Of a stretch of 8,592 nucleotides of DNA, positions 1 to 6,542 are shown piece by piece. This DNA comes from an uncultured Kiritimatiellota bacterium (GTDB lineage: Bacteria > Verrucomicrobiota > Kiritimatiellia > RFP12 > UBA1067). The position numbers were made by a program, and so were the translations under genes. The notes beneath the pieces were generated by a model. The model was not told the origin of the DNA and did not search any database. It saw nothing but the letters and a program-made list of their open reading frames with translations. Numbering within the stretch: the first letter of the stretch is position 1; each line of letters starts with the position of its first letter. The stretch spans positions 1 through 8,592 of the forward strand of contig CAKTZI010000083.1 of NCBI GenBank assembly GCA_934635385.1, in the 5' to 3' direction.

Positions 1-12
1 TGAGGCCTCTGC

Positions 13-59
13 GGGAGGTTTATAGACCACCGACGGACGCGACGGAGCGCGTCCCTCCC
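13..59. repeat. GC hairpin element with GCGTCCCTCCC core (left edge)
   Basis: GGACGCG at 35-41 and CGCGTCC at 48-54 form a perfect 7-bp stem with a 6-base loop. An outer GGGAGG (13-18) can pair with CCTCCC (54-59), so a larger nested fold is possible. The GCGTCCCTCCC core (49-59) recurs at 8572-8582, also as the 3' arm of a GGACGC hairpin. It could be a dispersed intergenic repeat or the terminator of a gene upstream of the window; no clear T-run follows. The rest of 1-95 shows no gene that I can support. Confidence 0.4.
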
Positions 60-95
60 CCAGATGCGGAATCTCTGGCGGACTGGCGCTTGCCC

Positions 96-124
96 TTGCC
101 ATTTTCTGCCTTTAAGTGTATAAT
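96..124 (+). promoter_or_regulatory. Sigma-70-type promoter for the rnfE operon
   Basis: TTGCCA (96-101), a 17-base spacer and TATAAT (119-124) form a near-consensus housekeeping promoter. Transcription would begin around 131-132, which is the A of the rnfE ATG, so the message would be leaderless or nearly so. This also argues against the in-frame TTG at 90 as the start codon, because it lies upstream of the predicted transcript. Confidence 0.6.
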
Positions 125-131
125 ACCGCCC

Positions 132-809
132 ATGAAGACATGGTTAGCCTTTTGGTACGGCATCTTTCGGAACAATCCGACGTTTCGGCTTGTGCTGGGG
201 CTCTGTCCGACGCTGGCGGTGACGACATCGCTTGAGAACGCGCTCGGCATGGGGCTCGCGGCGACGTTCGTGCTCATCTGCTCGAACGGGCTCGTCTCGG
301 CGTTGCGCAAGGCGATTCCCGATGCGGTGCACATTCCCTGCTACATCGTCATCATCGCGACGTTCGTGACGGCGATTGACCTCCTGATGCAGGCGTACCT
401 GCCCGACCTCTCGGCCTCGCTCGGCATCTTCATCCCGCTCATCGTCGTCAACTGCATCATCCTCGGCCGCGCCGAGGCGTTCGCCAGCAAGAACGGCGTC
501 CTCGACTCGCTTGCGGACGGGCTGGGGTCCGGCCTCGGCTTCACGCTGTCGCTCTCGCTCATCGCGACCGTGCGCGAGATCTGCGGGGCGGGGTCGCTCA
601 CGGTCTGGGGGGGGCTTGCGTTCAAGAGCCTGAACCCAGGCCCCGTGACGCTCGCGATCCTGCCGGCGGGCGGCTTCATCACGCTGGGGCTGCTGCTCGC
701 GCTCATCAACCGCCTCGGCGAGTGGAACGCGCGGCGCCACGGCGCGCCGGCGCCGCTGCCGGTCAGCCTCGACTGCCGCCACTGCACGCTGTGCGGGAGG
801 GGAAAATGA
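132..809 (+). CDS. rnfE: Electron transport complex subunit RnfE (RsxE/NqrD family)
   Basis: A 225-residue polytopic inner-membrane subunit of the Rnf complex, which couples ferredoxin:NAD+ electron transfer to Na+ or H+ pumping (in enterobacteria the Rsx complex reduces SoxR). The family signatures GLCPTLAVTT (23-32) and VVNCIILGRAEAFASKN (105-121) are intact. Cys25 and Cys108 within them match the cysteines that, with partners in RnfA, hold the intramembrane [2Fe-2S] cluster. About six hydrophobic helices fit the family. The GLCP signature favours RnfE over NqrD. I chose ATG 132 over TTG 90 because homology starts near MKTWLAFWYGIFRNNP and the promoter sits just upstream. No Shine-Dalgarno is visible. 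The stop overlaps the nrdR start (ATGA). Odd points: a Cys-rich C-terminus (DCRHCTLCGRGK), and no other rnf gene visible in this window. Confidence 0.93.
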   Translation: MKTWLAFWYGIFRNNPTFRLVLGLCPTLAVTTSLENALGMGLAATFVLICSNGLVSALRKAIPDAVHIPCYIVIIATFVTAIDLLMQAYLPDLSASLGIFIPLIVVNCIILGRAEAFASKNGVLDSLADGLGSGLGFTLSLSLIATVREICGAGSLTVWGGLAFKSLNPGPVTLAILPAGGFITLGLLLALINRLGEWNARRHGAPAPLPVSLDCRHCTLCGRGK

Positions 810-1249
810 AGTGCCCCAAGTGCCAGGCTGACGACGACAAGGTGCTCGACTCGCGCGCCGCGCGCGACGGCGCGGCGATCCGCCGCCGCCGCGAGTGCCT
901 GAAGTGCGGCTACCGCTTCACGACCTATGAGGAGGTCGACCGCGACGAGCTTCAGGTCGTCAAGCACGACGGTCGCCGCCAGACCTTCGAGCGCCAGAAG
1001 CTCGAGAAGGCGATTCGTCAGGCCTGCGGCAAGCGCAAGATCTCGAACGAGCAGATCAAGACGATGATCGACAACGTCGTCGCGAAGCTCGAAGGAGACG
1101 AGATCCCCTCGACGAAGATCGCCGAGCTTGTGATGGAAGAGCTCCACAAGGTCGACGAGGTCGCCTACATCCGCTTTGCGAGCGTCTACCGCCAGTTCAA
1201 GGACGTCGCCCAGTTTCTCTCGGCCATTACGGAGATTGTGAAGAAATGA
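806..1249 (+). CDS. nrdR: Transcriptional repressor NrdR
   Basis: A 147-residue zinc-finger/ATP-cone repressor that senses ATP/dATP and represses ribonucleotide reductase genes. The N-terminal zinc ribbon has Cys3-x2-Cys6 and Cys31-x2-Cys34 (CPKC and CLKCGYRF), followed by the usual Arg-rich stretch (RRRRE, 26-30) before the second pair. The ATP-cone runs from about 48 to 138, with VVKHDGRRQTF near its start and YIRFASVYRQF near its end. Length is typical of the family. The start overlaps the rnfE stop by four bases and follows a strong GGGAGGGG ribosome binding site. The stop in turn overlaps the next ATG, so translation is probably coupled on both sides. No ribonucleotide reductase gene is present here, and I did not find a NrdR box. 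Confidence 0.96.
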   Translation: MKCPKCQADDDKVLDSRAARDGAAIRRRRECLKCGYRFTTYEEVDRDELQVVKHDGRRQTFERQKLEKAIRQACGKRKISNEQIKTMIDNVVAKLEGDEIPSTKIAELVMEELHKVDEVAYIRFASVYRQFKDVAQFLSAITEIVKK

Positions 1250-2319
1250 GTCATTACGAATACCAGCGTCCGCCGGTTCGCGTGGCCCTCATGGGGCTGG
1301 GGCGGGCCATGTTTTCCGACCACTACCCGGTCTTCCGGCAGCATCCGACGCTGTTCAGGGTCGTCGCCGCGTGCGACCTCATGAAGGAGCGCCGCGACAT
1401 CGTCGCGAAGGACTATCCGGCCTGCCGGATGTTCCGCCAGTTCTCCGACATGCTCGACGAGCGCGACATCGACCTCGTGGACATCGCGACCTGCACGACG
1501 GATCACGTCAAGCACGCGCTCCTGTCGCTCAAGAAGGGGTTCTGGACGCTTCTGGAGACGCCGATGGCGCTGACGCTGAACGATGCGCAGCTCCTGCGCG
1601 GCCAGGCGATGAAGTCGAAGAACCGCCTCCTGATCCTCCAGCGCGGGCTGTTCTCGCCGGACTTCCTGCTGGCGAAGCAGATGATGGCCGACCCGCGCCT
1701 CGGGCAGATCTACCAGATCCGCATCCGCCGCGAAGACTTCGTGCGCCGCGACGACTGGCAGTGCGTCAAGCGCCTCGGCGGCGGCGCGGCCTACTACGCG
1801 ATGACCGACCTCGTGATGCAGGCGCTGCGGCTCCTGCCGACGCCGCCGGTGCAGATGTGGAGCGAGCTGAAGCGCATCGCCTCGCTCGGCGACTCCGAGG
1901 ACTACGCGCACGTGAACCTGAAGACGCGCGAGACGATTTCCGCCGACATCGAGTTCTCCGGCGGCGCCCTGCCGGGGCTGCACGCGCCGTCGTTCGAGCT
2001 GCGCGGCGAGCGCGGCGTCTTCCGCGTCGAGGCGGGGGCCTCGGAAGGGACGGTCACGGCAATCGACCCGAAGTTCTCGTTCCCGCGCCGCCGCTCGTCC
2101 GTGCGGACGCCGCAGATCCGCGACATGCACGAGGAGTTCCCCGTCGTCACCGAGACCGTCTCTCTGCCGAAGGGCGTGCCGCACGGCCCCACGGCGTTCT
2201 GGCAGCATGTCTATGACACGGTGCGGACGGCCGCGCCGTTCCCGCTGCACCTCGACGAGTCGATCGAGACCGTCAAGTTCGCGCAGCTCATGAAGAAGAC
2301 GAGCCCGTTCGGGAAATAG
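1246..2319 (+). CDS. Gfo/Idh/MocA-family oxidoreductase-like protein, divergent active site
   Basis: A 357-residue protein with an N-terminal Rossmann fold: VRVALMGLGRAM (11-22) gives the GxG dinucleotide motif, and VVAACD (39-44) is the end of beta-2 with an acidic residue, which in this family usually means NAD(H) binding. The rest fits the C-terminal alpha/beta domain of the family. Two hallmark positions are altered. The usual EKP motif reads ETP (104-106), so its lysine is absent. In the GGG (178-180) segment, where many members have an HxxD-type catalytic histidine, this protein has YYAMTDLVM, with Asp188 at about that place. Substrate is unknown; it may have lost dehydrogenase activity or be a very divergent enzyme. 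The start overlaps the nrdR stop (ATGA), and the dtxR-like gene follows 10 bases downstream. Confidence 0.82.
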   Translation: MSHYEYQRPPVRVALMGLGRAMFSDHYPVFRQHPTLFRVVAACDLMKERRDIVAKDYPACRMFRQFSDMLDERDIDLVDIATCTTDHVKHALLSLKKGFWTLLETPMALTLNDAQLLRGQAMKSKNRLLILQRGLFSPDFLLAKQMMADPRLGQIYQIRIRREDFVRRDDWQCVKRLGGGAAYYAMTDLVMQALRLLPTPPVQMWSELKRIASLGDSEDYAHVNLKTRETISADIEFSGGALPGLHAPSFELRGERGVFRVEAGASEGTVTAIDPKFSFPRRRSSVRTPQIRDMHEEFPVVTETVSLPKGVPHGPTAFWQHVYDTVRTAAPFPLHLDESIETVKFAQLMKKTSPFGK

Positions 2320-2329
2320 GGGAGGGCCA

Positions 2330-2719
2330 ATGAAGGGAAAGCCGAACCGCAGCGCGATGACGCAGAGCCTGGAGGACTATCTGGAGGCCATCTACGTGCT
2401 GGTCGAGGAGAACGGCAGCGCGCAGGTCCGGGACGTCGCGCGGCTCCTGTCGGTGAAGATGCCGTCGGTCGTCAAGGCGATCCACGAGCTCAAGAAGCTT
2501 GAGCTCGCCCTTCAGAACCCCTACGGGCCGATCGAGCTGACGACGAAGGGCGCGCTGGTCGCCCGGCGCGTCCTGAACCGCCACGAGCTGCTGCGGCGCT
2601 TCCTCCTCAAGCTCGGCGTCTCGCGCCGCACGGCCGACAAGGACGCCTGCCTCATGGAGCATATCCTTTCCGCGGAGACTTTGGACAAGATCCGCATCTA
2701 CACAGAAAAAGAACGATGA
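2330..2719 (+). CDS. DtxR/MntR-family metal-dependent transcriptional regulator
   Basis: A 129-residue cytoplasmic regulator of the single-module MntR type, with a winged helix (about 12-75) plus dimerisation/metal domain (about 76-129) and no C-terminal SH3 domain. The motifs SLEDYLEAIY and NRHELLRRFL are characteristic. Compared from memory with Bacillus MntR, the alignment runs without gaps at a shift of +8: Asp16, Glu19, His85, Glu110 and His111 match ligands D8, E11, H77, E102 and H103, but MntR E99 is Cys107 here. A Cys at that place is typical of the iron sensors DtxR/IdeR. Metal preference (Mn versus Fe) is therefore uncertain. GGGGAGGG (2319-2326) precedes ATG 2330 and supports that start over the in-frame ATG nine codons later. 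The stop overlaps the next gene's start. No metal transporter is visible nearby. Confidence 0.88.
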   Translation: MKGKPNRSAMTQSLEDYLEAIYVLVEENGSAQVRDVARLLSVKMPSVVKAIHELKKLELALQNPYGPIELTTKGALVARRVLNRHELLRRFLLKLGVSRRTADKDACLMEHILSAETLDKIRIYTEKER

Positions 2720-3543
2720 AAAGCCAAATCAACACGCTTCGCCAGCTCCAGGAGCTGGTCCTCACGCGCGACGAACACAACCAGACCGGCGACGGGAGCC
2801 ACCTCGACGCCCTGAACGACGCGATCGACGCCCTCCAGCAGAAGCTCGCGCCGCAGGTCGCGGGCATCTACGCGCGGCTCTACAAGAAGAGCCACATCGT
2901 GATCTCCGCGATGGTCAACAACTGCTGCGCGGTCTGCGGCATGCAGGTGCCGATCGCGCAGGGCCAGCAGGTGCGCCTCGGCCAGCACCTCGTCACGTGC
3001 TCCAGCTGCGGGCGCATCCTGTTCGCGACGGACGAGGATGCGGTCGTCAACACGTCCGAGGCGCCGGACCGCGACAACCCGAAGACGGGCATCTCGCGCT
3101 TCAGCGCCGAGGAGCTCATGGTCTGCGACCTCGGCGCGTGCTCGCGCGAGGCGGCGATCGCGAAGCTGGCGCTCGCGATGGAGCAGAACCGGTTCATTTC
3201 GAGCGCCGAGAACCTCGTGACGGCGGCGCTTGAGCGCGAGGGCGTCCTCTCGACGGCGATGGAGGGCGGGCTGGCGTTCCCGCACGTGCGCGGCGTCGAG
3301 GGCGGCGGGCTCACGCTCGCGATGGGCGTCTCGAAGGAGGGCATCGACTGGGACGGCGAGAAGGTCAACATGGTCTTCCTCTCGGCGATTCCCGTCGCGG
3401 TTTCGGCGTTCTACCTGCGCCTGATGGCGGGGCTTGCGCAGTCCTTCGCGAAGGAGGCGAACCGCACGGCCGTCCTGGAGGCGAAAGATTCCGCCGCGCT
3501 CTGGAAGGCACTCCAGAAGGCCACGCGCACGACCGTCAAGTGA
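2716..3543 (+). CDS. Zinc-ribbon/coiled-coil domain fused to a PTS EIIA type-2 (PtsN-like) domain
   Basis: A 275-residue two-part protein. Residues 1-60 look helical and may form a short coiled coil. Residues 71-103 carry a four-cysteine zinc ribbon (C71-x2-C74 and C95-x2-C98, CAVC and CSSC). After a linker (about 104-130), residues 131-275 match the fructose/nitrogen EIIA fold: SAENLVTAALEREGVLSTAM, then GLAFPHVR with His190 at the phosphorylation site. The second histidine that EIIA proteins commonly have before a Leu (HLxxLxxLA) appears to be Tyr (YLRLMAGLA). A role as a phosphorelay sensor or regulator fits better than sugar uptake, since no EIIB, EIIC, HPr or EI gene is in view. It overlaps the DtxR-like gene (ATGA), suggesting joint expression and perhaps joint function. 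The zinc ribbon could mediate protein contacts. Confidence 0.8.
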   Translation: MKSQINTLRQLQELVLTRDEHNQTGDGSHLDALNDAIDALQQKLAPQVAGIYARLYKKSHIVISAMVNNCCAVCGMQVPIAQGQQVRLGQHLVTCSSCGRILFATDEDAVVNTSEAPDRDNPKTGISRFSAEELMVCDLGACSREAAIAKLALAMEQNRFISSAENLVTAALEREGVLSTAMEGGLAFPHVRGVEGGGLTLAMGVSKEGIDWDGEKVNMVFLSAIPVAVSAFYLRLMAGLAQSFAKEANRTAVLEAKDSAALWKALQKATRTTVK

Positions 3544-3547
3544 CGCC

Positions 3548-4489
3548 ATGAGACGGACGCTTCTCGCGGTTCTGGCGGGCCTCCTGTCGGTCGCCGCCGT
3601 CGCGGCGCCGCCGCGACGTGCGGCCGCGCCGGCGAAGGCGGGACCCGTGCAGGCGGCCCACCGCCGCTCGCCCTACGTCGGGGCGGTCTCGGCCGATGCG
3701 CAGACGGGCGAGGTCTTCTTCTCCGACGGCGCCGACGCCGAGGCGTACCCGGCGAGCGTGACGAAGCTGATGACGGCCCTGCTCGTGCTGGAGGACGTGC
3801 AGGCCGGCCGCTACCGGCTGGACACGCGCGTGACGGCGACGCCGGAGGTCTACGGCTCTGAGCCGAGCTGGATCGGGCTCAGGGCCGGGCAGTCGATGAC
3901 GGTCGAGGACCTGCTGACCGCGCTGCTCGTGAACAGCGCGAACGACGCGGCGATCGCGCTCGCCGTGCAGGCGAACGGCTCGCACACGGCGTTCGTGGAT
4001 CGGATGAACGCGCGCGCGGCGCAGCTCGGCATGACGCGGACGCGCTACTTCAACGCGAACGGCCTGCCGCCGAATCCGCGCCGCCGCTATCCGTGGAAGG
4101 ACTTCAACCGCACGACGGCGGCCGACCAGCTGAAGCTCGCGCGGGAGATCCTGAAGCGCCATCCCGGCATCCTGAAGTACACATCGATCAAGGTGCGGAA
4201 CGCGGCGGAGACGCCTGTCCGGGACGGCTTCGGCAGGCCCTACCCGCTCAAGAACCACAACAACGTCATGGTGAAGGACGCGCGCAAGGTCATCAACCCG
4301 GACGGCACGGAGGCGGTGGACGGCCTCAAGACCGGCTACATCGACGCGGGCGGCTCGTCCGTCGTCCTGACGGGCAAGCGCAAGGGCAAGCGCGCGATCG
4401 TCGTCGTGCTCGGCTCGGCGACGTCCGCCGAGCGCGACGCGCATGCCGCGCGGCTGATGGCGGACGCCCTCGGCGCGCTCGCGTGGTGA
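3548..4489 (+). CDS. D-alanyl-D-alanine carboxypeptidase (peptidase S11, PBP5-like catalytic domain)
   Basis: A 313-residue secreted serine peptidase that removes the terminal D-Ala from peptidoglycan pentapeptides. A signal peptide covers about 1-20 (RR, then a long Leu/Ala/Val core ending AVAA). All three penicillin-binding motifs are present: S70-V-T-K73, S130-A-N132 and K261-T-G263. The protein ends about 50 residues after KTG, so it lacks the C-terminal beta domain and amphipathic anchor of PBP5/PBP6; it is probably a soluble or loosely held periplasmic enzyme. Residues 21-40 form an Ala/Pro/Arg linker. ATG 3548 places the signal peptide correctly, but no clear Shine-Dalgarno precedes it; the upstream stop is only four bases away, so re-initiation is plausible. 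It seems to be the last gene of the operon. Confidence 0.93.
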   Translation: MRRTLLAVLAGLLSVAAVAAPPRRAAAPAKAGPVQAAHRRSPYVGAVSADAQTGEVFFSDGADAEAYPASVTKLMTALLVLEDVQAGRYRLDTRVTATPEVYGSEPSWIGLRAGQSMTVEDLLTALLVNSANDAAIALAVQANGSHTAFVDRMNARAAQLGMTRTRYFNANGLPPNPRRRYPWKDFNRTTAADQLKLAREILKRHPGILKYTSIKVRNAAETPVRDGFGRPYPLKNHNNVMVKDARKVINPDGTEAVDGLKTGYIDAGGSSVVLTGKRKGKRAIVVVLGSATSAERDAHAARLMADALGALAW

Positions 4490-4508
4490 CGGCGATGACG
4501 GCGGCCGT

Positions 4509-4538
4509 TTGACGGCGGGGCGCGAAAAAGCGTATAAT
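4509..4538 (+). promoter_or_regulatory. Sigma-70-type promoter of the 644-residue protein gene
   Basis: TTGACG (4509-4514), an 18-base spacer and TATAAT (4533-4538). Transcription should start near 4545, giving a leader of about 27 bases that contains a normal ribosome binding site. It separates this gene from the operon upstream; no clear terminator is seen between 4490 and 4508. Confidence 0.65.
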
Positions 4539-4550
4539 TCGCGTCTTTCA

Positions 4551-4561
4551 AAAGGAAAGGG
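4551..4561 (+). promoter_or_regulatory. Ribosome binding site deciding start 4572
   Basis: AAAGGAAAGGG lies ten bases before ATG 4572. It supports that ATG over the in-frame ATG at 4509, which sits inside the -35 box. Confidence 0.6.
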
Positions 4562-4571
4562 AATTTTGACC

Positions 4572-6506
4572 ATGAAGATCATCGGAGAGAACATTTTCGC
4601 CAAGGACGCCGAGGGGCGGCTCTTGAGCCGCATCGGCACGCTCTTCTTCCGCACGCCCGGACTCGTCACGAAAAAGGGCATCCACGCGCTGCAGCGTGTC
4701 ATGTGGCTGGAGGAGATCTCGAAGGAGAAGCCGCTCACGCCGTCCGAGGAGGAGGCGGAGATCGCCGAGTCCGTCGACCTCATCTTCACCGACGACCAGG
4801 TGCTGATCCGCCCGAACCCCGACCGCATGGATCTCGCGTTCAAGGCCGACGAGGTTCTGCAGACGATGGTGTCCAAGCGGGCGATCCGCTTCCTCAACAC
4901 GTCGTCGGCGAAGGTGCGCACGGCCCTGCGCGCGCGCGGCGAGAACTGGCGCATGGCGCGCCAGCCGATCTCGCAGGACGACATGGCCGCCCTGATCGAG
5001 CGCGCGAAGGTCGCGATCGGCGAGCGCCCGATCTACTACTACAACCCCGCGACCGGCACGCGCTTCCTGACGGCGGGCGCCTACGCCGAGGTCAAGGACC
5101 TGTCTCCAGCGGACTTCCGCCTGCAGGTCGAGGAGATCGTCGCCGGCCTCAACAAGCGCAACCGCACGGGGCACCCCGAAATCGACCTCTTCCCCGCCGC
5201 GACGCCGATCGAGGTGAAGCACGCGCTCCGCACGCTCAAGGTCGCCGAGCTGGACGACGCGGCGCTGAGGTCAGCCTGCGACCGGATCGCCCTCGACTGG
5301 CGCATGGCCCTGCCGCCGGAGCTGCGCGACGAGTCCGTCGCCAACTTCGACTGGCGCAACGCGATGTGCCACGCGCTCACGGCCGGGCCCAACGAGACGG
5401 CCGTGGAGGAGCAGGAGCTCGTCTCCGGCATCTCGCCCGAATTCTACCGCCAGATCGAGTGGCTGCCCGGCGCGCGCATCGCGGACGGCGAGGTCATCTT
5501 CGACCCGATCTACGACGAGGCCGCGCGCACGCAGGACCCGGAACTGCTCGCGCTCTGCGACACGCGCGTCAAGAGCCTCCTCTTCAACACGACACGCCTC
5601 TTCGGGCGCATCCGCTACATCAACGTCGGGCGCATTGCCGCCTCGCTTGCGCGCCGCCCCATCGCCGGCGACCGTCGCGGCCACCTCTACATCATGCAGT
5701 ACGAGGAGGAGGGCGAGACCGAGCCGACGGTGATGATGATCCGCCTCCAGAAATGGGGCGTCGCCGAACACCTCGACGAGGGCAAGAGCCTGCTCCAGTC
5801 GATTCTGGAGGCCGACGAGTACTCCGACTTCATCCTCGACCGTCGGCTCATGTGCCGCCAGCTCGGCATGAACCTGCCGTGCCACATCGGCTACGGGCAC
5901 TTCGCCGAGAAGTATCGCGGCAACAACCAGTACAACGGCGTGTCGCTGCGCTCGGCCTACTTCGTGCGCAACTACGTGCACGGCATCGCGTCGGACAAGG
6001 TGCCGCTCGCGAAGTACCGCAACCCGGCCTGGGCGCAGAAGTTTGCGTTCCTGATGGGCCGCGCCGCCGCGCTCGACCTCGTCGTCGGCCGTCGCAACTC
6101 GATCACGAAGGAACTGCTCTTCGACCAGAACTACGAGGTCGTCACCCTCGGCGCGGACGGTCTGCCCGCCGAAATCCGCATCACCGACCACGCCGGCAGC
6201 TTCGTCGACTACGAGCGTCCGCTCGCGGACTTCGTGGCCGAGTACGCCGCCTTCGCGACGCGGCGCGCGAAATACGTGACGGAGTACCCGACGTTCGTCG
6301 CCGCGTATGTCGAGGGCTTCCGCCGGCATCTCGCCGAGACTCAGGCCGCCTACCGCGCGCGCCGCCGCGCGTTCGACAACCTCTTCTCCGACCGGCCCTA
6401 CGACACGAACGGCTCGGGCGCCTACCGCTGGGCGTGCGCGCTGCGCCGCCTCGACGGCTGCGACCCCGACGCGCTCGCGGCGAAGCTCAAGGCCGCGATT
6501 CTGTAA
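4572..6506 (+). CDS. Conserved-looking 644-residue protein of unknown function
   Basis: I do not recognise this family. It is a soluble-looking, charged protein with no signal peptide or membrane segment, and its codon use matches the operon genes, so it appears native. The C-terminal half has features weakly reminiscent of HipA/PI3-4-kinase-like folds: a strand pair RGHLYIMQYEEE...TVMMIRLQKWG (387-396 for VMMIRLQKWG, Lys394 possible), a helix with Glu residues after it, GRAAALDLVVGRRNSITKELLF (496-517) where kinases have a catalytic loop, and IRITDHAGSF (Asp539) where they have a metal-binding Asp motif. However, the catalytic Asp of a DRxxxN loop is missing (RRNSITKE), so this is only a hypothesis. 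The N-terminal half (about 1-330) has no motif I can name. The gene is transcribed from its own promoter and is not tightly linked to neighbours. Confidence 0.85.
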   Translation: MKIIGENIFAKDAEGRLLSRIGTLFFRTPGLVTKKGIHALQRVMWLEEISKEKPLTPSEEEAEIAESVDLIFTDDQVLIRPNPDRMDLAFKADEVLQTMVSKRAIRFLNTSSAKVRTALRARGENWRMARQPISQDDMAALIERAKVAIGERPIYYYNPATGTRFLTAGAYAEVKDLSPADFRLQVEEIVAGLNKRNRTGHPEIDLFPAATPIEVKHALRTLKVAELDDAALRSACDRIALDWRMALPPELRDESVANFDWRNAMCHALTAGPNETAVEEQELVSGISPEFYRQIEWLPGARIADGEVIFDPIYDEAARTQDPELLALCDTRVKSLLFNTTRLFGRIRYINVGRIAASLARRPIAGDRRGHLYIMQYEEEGETEPTVMMIRLQKWGVAEHLDEGKSLLQSILEADEYSDFILDRRLMCRQLGMNLPCHIGYGHFAEKYRGNNQYNGVSLRSAYFVRNYVHGIASDKVPLAKYRNPAWAQKFAFLMGRAAALDLVVGRRNSITKELLFDQNYEVVTLGADGLPAEIRITDHAGSFVDYERPLADFVAEYAAFATRRAKYVTEYPTFVAAYVEGFRRHLAETQAAYRARRRAFDNLFSDRPYDTNGSGAYRWACALRRLDGCDPDALAAKLKAAIL

Positions 6507-6542
6507 AGGGGCGAACGTGCGTTCACAATCGGATTTCGTGCC

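Noticed and set aside
90..131. TTG at 90 as the rnfE start
   Set aside because: It would lie before the -35 box of the promoter at 96-124, and family homology begins at ATG 132.
1186..2250. Minus-strand open frame opposite the Gfo/Idh/MocA-like gene
   Set aside because: It has the low-complexity Arg/His/Leu composition of an antisense shadow; the plus strand has clear family motifs.
3536..4984. Minus-strand open frame opposite the carboxypeptidase
   Set aside because: Overlaps a gene with a complete SxxK/SxN/KTG set and has no motif of its own.
6507..6542. GAACG-TG-CGTTC as a terminator after the 644-residue protein gene
   Set aside because: The stem is only four to five base pairs with a minimal loop and no T-run.
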